A stretch of DNA of 64,000 nt from Blastomonas natatoria. Its GTDB lineage: Bacteria; Pseudomonadota; Alphaproteobacteria; Sphingomonadales; Sphingomonadaceae. The notes under the pieces are model-generated. The model was not told where the DNA came from. It saw only the letters and a program-made list of their open reading frames with translations, and made no database searches. Made by a program: the position numbers and the translations under genes. Each line of letters starts with the position of its first letter. Within the stretch, counting starts at the first letter, position 1. The DNA is taken from contig NZ_QJJM01000014.1 of the NCBI RefSeq assembly GCF_003201955.1, positions 37,882 to 101,881 on the forward strand, written 5' to 3'. This document shows, in pieces, positions 31,404-38,176 of the stretch.

Positions 31404-31428
31404 GGTCCCCGGAATTGATCCGGGGTCC
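31404..31428. repeat. Dispersed palindromic repeat (CCCCGGA/TCCGGGG type)
   Basis: GGTCCCCGGA and TCCGGGGTCC pair with a 5-bp loop; this short palindrome is of a type often scattered between sphingomonad genes. It lies in the nrdA-nrdB gap. Confidence 0.7.
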
Positions 31429-31508
31429 AGAGCGGTATGGCACCGCATCAGCCTGATTGGATCTGAGTCAGAATTTTATCTAAACACGGGATGCCGCTGC
31501 GCATCCCT

Positions 31509-31529
31509 CCCTCTCCCTCGGGGAGAGGG
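31509..31529. repeat. CCCTCTCCC/GGGAGAGGG hairpin before nrdB
   Basis: CCCTCTCCC and GGGAGAGGG form a perfect 9-bp stem with a 3-nt loop, ending 17 bp before the nrdB start and partly flanking its ribosome site. It could act as a partial terminator or alter the nrdA:nrdB ratio; this is inference. Confidence 0.7.
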
Positions 31530-31546
31530 GAATTTGGAGCAATAGC

Positions 31547-32599
31547 ATGTCCCTTCTCGAAGCCCGCACGCAGTACAAGCCCTTCGAATACCCCTGGGCC
31601 TATGATTTCTGGAAGCGCCAGCAGCAGATCCACTGGATGCCCGAGGAAGTGCCGCTGGGCGAGGATTGCCGCGACTGGGCGCAAAAACTCTCCGATCATG
31701 AGCGCAACCTGCTGACGCAGATCTTCCGCTTCTTCACCCAGGCCGATGTCGAGGTGCAGAACTGCTATCACGAAAATTACGGCCGCGTGTTCAAGCCGAC
31801 CGAGGTCAAGATGATGCTGACCGCGTTCAGCAACATGGAAACCGTGCACATCGCAGCCTACAGCCATCTGCTCGACACCATCGGCATGCCCGAAAGCGAA
31901 TATGGCATGTTCCTCGAATATGAGGAGATGAAGGCCAAGCACGATTATCTCGCGACCTTCGGCGTCGACAACGATCAGGACATCGCGCGCACGCTTGCGA
32001 TGTTCGGCGGCTTTACCGAGGGGCTGCAGCTGTTCGCCAGCTTCGCGATGCTGATGAACTTCCCGCGCTTCAACAAGATGAAGGGCATGGGCCAGATCGT
32101 CAGCTGGTCGGTGCGCGACGAGAGCCTGCATTGCGAAGGCATCATCCGCCTGTTCCACGCCTTCTGCGCCGAGCGCGGCTGCCTGACCAAGGCGGTGAAA
32201 GAGGACATTATCGACTGCTGCCAGAAGACCGTGCGGCTGGAAGATGCGTTCATCGACCTGGCGTTCGAACAGGGCCCGGTCAGCGGCATGACCGCCAAGG
32301 AGATCAAGCGCTATATCCGCTATATCGCCGACTGGCGCCTGAGCCAGCTGGGTCTGCCTGCGATCTACATGATCGAGGACCACCCCCTCCCCTGGCTCGC
32401 CCCGCTGCTCAACGGCGTTGAGCACGCCAACTTCTTCGAAACCCGCGCAACGGAATATTCGAAGGGCGCAACCCGCGGCAACTGGAACGACGTGTGGAGC
32501 GCCTTCGACAAGCGCCAGAAGAAGAGCGCCGCCAACGAGGTCGCGGTGGTCGACGACAGCGAGGACATGTTCAAGCAGGCGGGGATCGCGGCGGAGTAA
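31547..32599 (+). CDS. nrdB: Ribonucleoside-diphosphate reductase beta subunit (class Ia)
   Basis: Ferritin-like subunit carrying the diiron-tyrosyl radical. The 350-aa protein has diiron ligands D67, E98 and H101 (METVHIAAYSH), the radical-site Tyr Y105, and the second helix pair with RDESLHCEGIIRLFH. Length is typical. ATG start with GGAG about 8 bp upstream. It is the partner of nrdA upstream and is followed 8 bp later by BrnT. Confidence 0.96.
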   Translation: MSLLEARTQYKPFEYPWAYDFWKRQQQIHWMPEEVPLGEDCRDWAQKLSDHERNLLTQIFRFFTQADVEVQNCYHENYGRVFKPTEVKMMLTAFSNMETVHIAAYSHLLDTIGMPESEYGMFLEYEEMKAKHDYLATFGVDNDQDIARTLAMFGGFTEGLQLFASFAMLMNFPRFNKMKGMGQIVSWSVRDESLHCEGIIRLFHAFCAERGCLTKAVKEDIIDCCQKTVRLEDAFIDLAFEQGPVSGMTAKEIKRYIRYIADWRLSQLGLPAIYMIEDHPLPWLAPLLNGVEHANFFETRATEYSKGATRGNWNDVWSAFDKRQKKSAANEVAVVDDSEDMFKQAGIAAE

Positions 32600-32607
32600 A
32601 TGCACCG

Positions 32608-32889
32608 GTGATCGAGTTCGATCCGGTGAAGAACAATATCAATATCCATGAGCGTGGCTTGCCTTTCCAGCTCGCGGCCCTGCTCTTCGATGGCCCTTTC
32701 ATCGAGGAGCAGGACAGCCGGCAGGATTATGGCGAGCCACGCTTCATTGCGACGGGCCCCATCGCGGCTTTGGACAACCGCATCTTTGTGGTAGTCTATA
32801 CTTGGCGCGGCACCAACCGCCGCATCGTGAGTTTCCGGAAAGCCAATGACCGCGAAGTCAGAAGATACCGAGCAAGTCTCCCGCGATGA
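32608..32889 (+). CDS. brnT: BrnT-family toxin
   Basis: RelE-like ribonuclease toxin of the BrnT/BrnA module. The 93-aa product begins MIEFDPVKNNINIHERGLPF (EWDP-KxxxNxxKHGxxF in the family) and ends with the family pattern FVVVYTWRGTNRRIVSFRKAN then REVRRY. The start is a GTG at 32608; there is no in-frame ATG in the right place. The antitoxin gene overlaps its 3' end by 44 bp. Confidence 0.9.
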   Translation: MIEFDPVKNNINIHERGLPFQLAALLFDGPFIEEQDSRQDYGEPRFIATGPIAALDNRIFVVVYTWRGTNRRIVSFRKANDREVRRYRASLPR

Positions 32890-33070
32890 GGCGCTGGCCT
32901 TTGCCAGGAAATGGGCGACGCCAGAAAATCTGGCGCGGCTCGACGCGCTGACCGACGACGATATCGCTCAGCAGATTGCTGCAGATGCTGACACGGCTCC
33001 CGAGCTCACCGACGAGTGGTTCGACAATGCACGGCTTGTCATACCGCTCAAGAAGCCGCGCGCGGCTTAG
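32846..33070 (+). CDS. brnA: BrnA-family antitoxin
   Basis: A 74-aa antitoxin that neutralises BrnT and is expected to repress the pair through a ribbon-helix-helix-like fold. The sequence fits BrnA in size and in the region DDDIAQQIAADADTAPELTDEWF, which resembles the family motif around SDxPELTDEWF. ATG start, overlapping brnT. The gene ends 3 bp before the convergent NDH-2 gene. Confidence 0.88.
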   Translation: MTAKSEDTEQVSRDEALAFARKWATPENLARLDALTDDDIAQQIAADADTAPELTDEWFDNARLVIPLKKPRAA

Positions 33071-33073
33071 CCC

Positions 33074-35245
33074 CTACCCCCGCTCCCCCATGGTGATCAG
33101 CCTGATCCCCGCGCGTTGCGTCGCATAGCTCCACAGCCAGTTGACGATCACGGCGGCGCGGTTGCGGAAGCCTGCCAGAAAGCCGATATGGACCGCGCCC
33201 CAGAGCCACCATGCCGGCGCGCCATGCAGGCGGAGCCAGCCGAAATCGGCGATCGCGCTCTTGCGGCCGATGGTGGCGAGGCTCCCCTGGTGGCGATAGA
33301 CGAAAGGCGCGTCTGCCGGTTTGCCGCGCAACTCCTGCCCGATCAGCCGGGCGACATGCTGGCCCGCCTGTTTGGCGGCGGGCGCGAGACCGGGCACGGG
33401 TTTGCCCGCCCAGCCGAGGCTTGCCGCCGCATCGCCGACCACGAACACATGGGGCTGCCCCGCGACGCGCAGGCACGGATCGACCGTCACCCGGCCCGAG
33501 GGATCGGTCGCCGCCCCCAGCCAGCGTCCGGCGGGCGAGGCGGCAACGCCAGCGGCCCAGAGCACCGTCTCGCTCTCGATCGCTTCCTCGCCCATCCACA
33601 CACGCTCGGCCTCGATGCCGGTCACCCGCGCATCGAGCCGGATCTCGACGCCGAGCCGTTCGAGCGAACGCGCGGCCTCAGCGGATAATTCGGGCGGGAA
33701 AGCGGGCAGGATGCGGTTCGCCGCCTGCACCAGGATCACCCGGGCATCCGCCGGATCGATGCTGCGATATTCGTTTTCCAGTCCGTGGCGCGCCAGCTCG
33801 GCAATCGCACCGGCGAGCTCGACGCCGGTCGGCCCCGCGCCGATGATGACGAAGGTGAGCAGCCGCCGCGCGCGCGCCGGATCGCCGCAGCTTTCCGCTT
33901 TTTCGAACGCGCCGAGCAGCGCCGCGCGCACCGCGATGGCGTCTTCCACGCGCTTGAGGCCGGGGGCGAAGGCCGCCCATTCGTCGCGGCCGAAATAGCT
34001 GTGCGTCGCGCCGGTCGCGAGCACGAGATATTCGTAATCCAGCGCATTGCCGCCAAAGCCGATGGTGCGCGCGGACGCATCGACCCGGTCGACCTCGCCC
34101 AGCAGCACGCGGACATTGCCATCGGCGCGGAACATCTGGCGGATGGGAATGGCGACATCGGCGGGCGACAGCGCGGCGGTGGCGATCTGGTAGAGCAAAG
34201 GCTGGAACAGATGGTAATTCTGCCGGTCGATCAGCGTGATCCGCACCGGCAGACGGCGCAGCGCGAGCGCGCAAGCGAGCCCGCCAAAGCCGCCACCGAC
34301 GATCACCACATGCGGCCAGTCCTGAGGCACCATGCCGGGCCGCGCATCGCGCAGCACGTTCGCCTGCAGCCAGGCCGCGATCGCCGCATCGATCGAGGCA
34401 CGTCCGCTGCCATGGGCGATGAACAGCGCCAGCGTCGCCATCGCCAGCAGCGGCAGGCCCGCACCATAGCCCATCAGCATCGCCCCCTGCAGCCCCAGGA
34501 TCGCGAGCAGTGACACGAGCGGCATGGCGAACCCGGCGAGCATCAGCAGCGCATAAAGCCCGGCGCTGGCAGACGGCAGCGCCGCGAAGCTGTCGAGCGG
34601 CAGCAGCACCTGCGGCTCGGGCAGCGCCAGCCATCCCGCCTGCACCGCGAGCGTCAGTGCCAGCCAGAGCCGCAAACCCGCGAGATACCAGGGCGCGGCA
34701 TGCCGGCCCAGCGCGTCGCCCAGGCCGATCAGCGGCGCAGCCAGCGGTACCGCGCTGCCCTTGAGCCCACGCGCCAGCAACCGGTCAAGCGACAGCGCTC
34801 CCGCACCGCGCACGGCATACCAGCCCATCAGCGCGATAACGAACAGCTGCGTGTCGGTCGGCAGATAGCCGAGCTGCGCAACCAGCATCAGCGCCCCCAC
34901 CGCGATCGCCGCGCCGCGCGTCATCAACCCCAAGGCCAGAAGCACTGCGCCGCCCAGCTCGATCGCCAGGCCGAGGGCAGCGGCAAAAGGGGGCGACATG
35001 AAGCTGACCGGATATTCCTGGGTCGCGAGCGTCAGCGCGCGCTCCCAATCCATCAGCTTGACCAGGCCCGAGCCAAGCAGCCCCTGCACGATGATCAGCC
35101 GCACGGCCAGATCGAACACCGGCCGCGCCGAGGCGATCAGCGCGGCGTAGAGCTTCAACCAGACGCGTAAAGTTATGCGCAGCGCCAGCGGAAGCGGGCG
35201 CGGCTGGCCCCCCGTCACCTTGCCCTGTACTGTGGCAGCGTCCAT
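33074..35245 (-). CDS. DoxX-NDH-2 fusion: membrane domain plus type II NADH dehydrogenase-like oxidoreductase
   Basis: A 723-aa two-part protein. Residues about 45-155 resemble a DoxX/DoxD four-helix membrane domain; about 165-280 add further hydrophobic helices. From residue 312 a pyridine-nucleotide-disulfide oxidoreductase of the NDH-2 type begins: GGGFGG at 317-322 binds FAD, IIGAGPTGVELAGA binds NAD(P)H, and VFVVGDAAA is the second FAD contact. The C-terminus (AAVIVNWLWSYAT) matches the membrane-binding end of NDH-2. NDH-2 passes electrons from NADH to quinone without pumping protons; the DoxX part may dock or modulate a quinone or thiol partner. The fusion is real in sequence; the combined function is inference. 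Confidence 0.88.
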   Translation of the reverse strand: MDAATVQGKVTGGQPRPLPLALRITLRVWLKLYAALIASARPVFDLAVRLIIVQGLLGSGLVKLMDWERALTLATQEYPVSFMSPPFAAALGLAIELGGAVLLALGLMTRGAAIAVGALMLVAQLGYLPTDTQLFVIALMGWYAVRGAGALSLDRLLARGLKGSAVPLAAPLIGLGDALGRHAAPWYLAGLRLWLALTLAVQAGWLALPEPQVLLPLDSFAALPSASAGLYALLMLAGFAMPLVSLLAILGLQGAMLMGYGAGLPLLAMATLALFIAHGSGRASIDAAIAAWLQANVLRDARPGMVPQDWPHVVIVGGGFGGLACALALRRLPVRITLIDRQNYHLFQPLLYQIATAALSPADVAIPIRQMFRADGNVRVLLGEVDRVDASARTIGFGGNALDYEYLVLATGATHSYFGRDEWAAFAPGLKRVEDAIAVRAALLGAFEKAESCGDPARARRLLTFVIIGAGPTGVELAGAIAELARHGLENEYRSIDPADARVILVQAANRILPAFPPELSAEAARSLERLGVEIRLDARVTGIEAERVWMGEEAIESETVLWAAGVAASPAGRWLGAATDPSGRVTVDPCLRVAGQPHVFVVGDAAASLGWAGKPVPGLAPAAKQAGQHVARLIGQELRGKPADAPFVYRHQGSLATIGRKSAIADFGWLRLHGAPAWWLWGAVHIGFLAGFRNRAAVIVNWLWSYATQRAGIRLITMGERG

Positions 35246-35302
35246 CCCTGCGAACCCCGATAGCGTGCACCCGCTTCCAGGTTCGCTAGGGCGAGAGGAT
35301 CG

Positions 35303-36808
35303 TTACACGGGCGCTGTGTCCGGCTCGGGCACGCGCAGCGTCGCGAGCGCGGCGAGTCCCAGCACGGCGGCGGCGAAGGCCATCGTCCAGACCGGCTCGG
35401 TCGGGAACAACGCCTTGAGCAGGCTGCCCATCACCGTCGCCACCAGCAGCTGCGGCAGCACGACAAACACGTTGAACAGCCCCATGAAGATGCCGAGCTT
35501 GGCCTGGGGCAGGCTGGAGGCGAGGATCGCATAGGGCATGGCGAGGATCGACGCCCAGGCGATGCCGATGCCGATCTCGCTGACGATCAGAAGCTGCGCA
35601 TCGCGGATGAACAGGAAGCTCGCGAACCCGGCGGCCCCGCAGAGCAGGCAAAGGGCGTGCGTGCGCACCTTGCCGATTCTTGCGGCGAGCCAGGGCAGCA
35701 GCGTCAGCGCCGCGACCGCCGCGATGCCGTTATAGATGGCGAACAGCACGCCGACCCAGTTGCCCGCCGCGTTATAGGCCGGGCTCGACGCATCCATTGC
35801 GCCGAACACGGTCTGCGCGACCACGGGCGTGGTGTAGATCCACATGATGAACAGCGCCGACCAGCTGAAAAACTGCACCAGCGACAGCCGCTTCATGATC
35901 GGCGGCATGCCCGAGAAATCACCGACAATATGCCCCAACAGGCTGTTGTCGCGCCCTGCGCGCGCCATGCGGATCGCGATCAGGCTGGCGAGACCATAGC
36001 CGCCAAGCAGCCCGCCGAGCAGATAGACCTCCTTTTCGAGGTCGAAGCTCCAGACCAGAACGATGACGACCGCCCCGGCGGCGATCCAGGCGATGGCGCT
36101 GGTGAGCGTGCGCGTCGCGAGCGCCCGGATCGGCTGGGCGTCAGGTGCATCGGGCGCGGCCTCGGCAAAGGCGCGCATCTCCTCGGGGCTGTATTCGCGC
36201 GTCGTCAGGATCGTCCAGAGCACCGCAAGGAACAGTGCGACCGCGCCGAACCAGAAGCTGATCCGCACCGTATCGGGCACCTGGCCCGCCGGCGCGGTAT
36301 TCGCGACGCCTAGATCGGTCAGCAGATAGGGAAAGAGCGAGCCCGCCACCGCGCCAGCGCCGATGAACGCGGTCTGGATGGCATAGCCCATCGTGTGCTG
36401 GTCCTTGCGGAGGTTATCGCCAACAAAGGCACGGAACGGCTCCATCGAGATGTTGAGCGACGCATCGAGAATCCACAGCATCATCGCGGCGAGCAGCAGC
36501 GATTGCGCCAGCGGCATGATGACGAGCGACAGCGCTGCGAGCACGGCCCCTGCGAGAAAATAGGGGCGGCGTCGGCCGAGCCGCGTCCAGGTGCGGTCCG
36601 AATAATGGCCGACGATCGGCTGGACGAGCAGCCCTGTCAGCGGCGCGGCGATCCACAGCGCAGGCAGGTTGTCGAGGCTTTCGCCCAAGGACTGGAAGAT
36701 GCGGCTCATGTTCGCGTTCTGCAGCGCGAACCCGATCTGGATGCCGAAGAATCCGAAGCTCAGGTTGAACAGCTGCCAAAAGCTCTTGCGCGGCTTTTCC
36801 GCGATCAT
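35303..36808 (-). CDS. MFS transporter, SLC45/GPH-like, predicted maltose or maltodextrin permease
   Basis: A 501-aa inner-membrane protein with about 12 transmembrane helices. FALQNANMSRIF, RTWTRLGRRRPYFLAGA and LDASLNISMEPFRAFVGD are characteristic of the sugar-cation symporters of the SLC45/GPH group seen in sphingomonad and Caulobacter maltose loci. It is encoded beside the LacI regulator and the TonB-receptor/amylase operon, so maltose or short maltodextrins are the likely substrate. The ATG at 36808 follows GGGAGAGG; the longer ORF upstream is not supported. A LacI-type operator lies 101 bp before the start codon. Confidence 0.9.
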   Translation of the reverse strand: MIAEKPRKSFWQLFNLSFGFFGIQIGFALQNANMSRIFQSLGESLDNLPALWIAAPLTGLLVQPIVGHYSDRTWTRLGRRRPYFLAGAVLAALSLVIMPLAQSLLLAAMMLWILDASLNISMEPFRAFVGDNLRKDQHTMGYAIQTAFIGAGAVAGSLFPYLLTDLGVANTAPAGQVPDTVRISFWFGAVALFLAVLWTILTTREYSPEEMRAFAEAAPDAPDAQPIRALATRTLTSAIAWIAAGAVVIVLVWSFDLEKEVYLLGGLLGGYGLASLIAIRMARAGRDNSLLGHIVGDFSGMPPIMKRLSLVQFFSWSALFIMWIYTTPVVAQTVFGAMDASSPAYNAAGNWVGVLFAIYNGIAAVAALTLLPWLAARIGKVRTHALCLLCGAAGFASFLFIRDAQLLIVSEIGIGIAWASILAMPYAILASSLPQAKLGIFMGLFNVFVVLPQLLVATVMGSLLKALFPTEPVWTMAFAAAVLGLAALATLRVPEPDTAPV

Positions 36809-36909
36809 GCGCCTCTCCCTGTATGTCCCTGAGGCCCGCGCCTTATGCTCTTCGCGGGGTCCTTGGCCCGAACCGTGGCAGACCGCCTGCCCCCGCACAA
36901 CCTGAGCGC

Positions 36910-36923
36910 ATACGTATACGTGC
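36910..36923. promoter_or_regulatory. Putative LacI-type operator upstream of the MFS gene
   Basis: ATACGTATACGTGC, with the ATACGTAT(A/G)CGT core shared with the site at 38028-38041. It lies between the LacI gene and the MFS gene, in the right place to control the MFS gene. Assignment rests on the shared, locus-specific palindrome. Confidence 0.65.
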
Positions 36924-36936
36924 AGGACGTAGGAGC

Positions 36937-37956
36937 TCAGCTGCTGGAGCCGCGCACGATGAGCTGAGTGGGCAGCATATAGGGCTCGACCGCCTGGCCG
37001 CGAATCTTGCGAAGCAGCGTGTCGACCAAGGCCTCGCCCGCCGCCTTCACATCCTGGCTGACGGTGGTGAGCGGCGGGTTGGTGAAGCTCGCCGCCGGAA
37101 TGTCGTCGAACCCGACCAGAGCTATATCGGCGGGGACCGACAGGCCGGCTTCGCCCAGCGCACGCATTGCACCGATCGCGATCAGATCGGACGCGGCGAA
37201 GATCGCATCAAAAGGCGTGCCTCCTGCCAGCAGCGACAGGACGGCTTCATGCCCCGCCTCCTCGGATGTCACCGCATCGTGCTGAAGCGCCGGATCGGCC
37301 TCCAGCCCCGCCTCGGCCAGCGCATCGCGATAGCCGCGCCAGCGGTCCTCGAACTCGGGCGCATGGCTCGACGCGATGCCGATGAACGCGATCCGCTTGC
37401 GCCCATTCTCGATCAAATGGCGGGTGGCGGCATAGCCTCCGCTGCGGTTTTCCGATCCCAGGGTGATCCCTGGCTCGTTGGCCATGGGGGAGCCCCAGCG
37501 CACGAAATGCGTGCCCTGCTCGACCAGATGTGTCAGCCGCGCGCGATAGTCCTCGTAATCGCCATAGCCCAGCAGGATGATGCCATCGGCCTTGTGGCTG
37601 TCCTGATAATCGACATGCCAGTCGCTGGAGAGCTGCTGGAACGAGATCAGCAAATCGAACCCGGCGCGCGAGGCGGTGCGCGTGATCGATCCGAGCATCG
37701 CCAGGAAGAACGGGTTGATCATCGAATCGTCGGGCGTCGGATCCTCGAAGAACAGCAGCGCCAGCGTGTTCGCCTGCTGACGGCGCAGCGAGGACGCGTT
37801 CTTGTCGACCGAATAATTGAGCTGCGCCGCGATCGCCTGGATGCGCCTGCGCGTCTGTTCGCTCACCGCCGGATTGCCGCTCAGTGCGCGCGAAACCGTG
37901 GGCTGCGAGACGCCCGCCAGCTGTGCGATATCGAATGAGGTTGGCCTGCGTCCCAT
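36937..37956 (-). CDS. LacI-family transcriptional regulator of the maltodextrin locus
   Basis: A 339-aa regulator. The N-terminal helix-turn-helix reads PTSFDIAQLAGVSQPTVSRA, with the hinge helix following (SLRRQQANTLAL); the rest is a periplasmic-binding-protein-like effector domain. The ATG at 37956 has AGGGGCAGG just upstream and starts the protein MGRRPTSF; a TTG at 37986 is less likely. It is divergent from the TonB-receptor operon and lies upstream of the MFS gene; matching operators occur on both sides. The effector is probably maltose or a maltodextrin. Confidence 0.92.
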   Translation of the reverse strand: MGRRPTSFDIAQLAGVSQPTVSRALSGNPAVSEQTRRRIQAIAAQLNYSVDKNASSLRRQQANTLALLFFEDPTPDDSMINPFFLAMLGSITRTASRAGFDLLISFQQLSSDWHVDYQDSHKADGIILLGYGDYEDYRARLTHLVEQGTHFVRWGSPMANEPGITLGSENRSGGYAATRHLIENGRKRIAFIGIASSHAPEFEDRWRGYRDALAEAGLEADPALQHDAVTSEEAGHEAVLSLLAGGTPFDAIFAASDLIAIGAMRALGEAGLSVPADIALVGFDDIPAASFTNPPLTTVSQDVKAAGEALVDTLLRKIRGQAVEPYMLPTQLIVRGSSS

Positions 37957-38027
37957 CCTGCCCCTTGAGCTTCCAGTCGCTTGCAAAACCGCGCTTTTCT
38001 AAGGCTCTTTGCGACCTTTCAGCCTGA

Positions 38028-38041
38028 ATACGTATGCGTAT
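38028..38041. promoter_or_regulatory. Putative LacI-type operator in the lacI-TonB receptor gap
   Basis: ATACG-TATG-CGTAT is a perfect inverted repeat, 72 bp from the LacI start and 136 bp from the TonB receptor start. It matches the site at 36910. It could repress the receptor operon and autoregulate the LacI gene. The rest of the 220-bp gap shows nothing else I can support. Confidence 0.7.
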
Positions 38042-38176
38042 GCCTTTTGCAATCGTGGTGCAAAGGTTATTCAGACAGCCGACCGGTTCACCTGAAAACC
38101 GGCGGCCTACGGACTGCTTCCGGACGCCAGAAATCATCCCCGCCACTGTCGTGCGGGGCCCCTGGGGAGAGTGATC

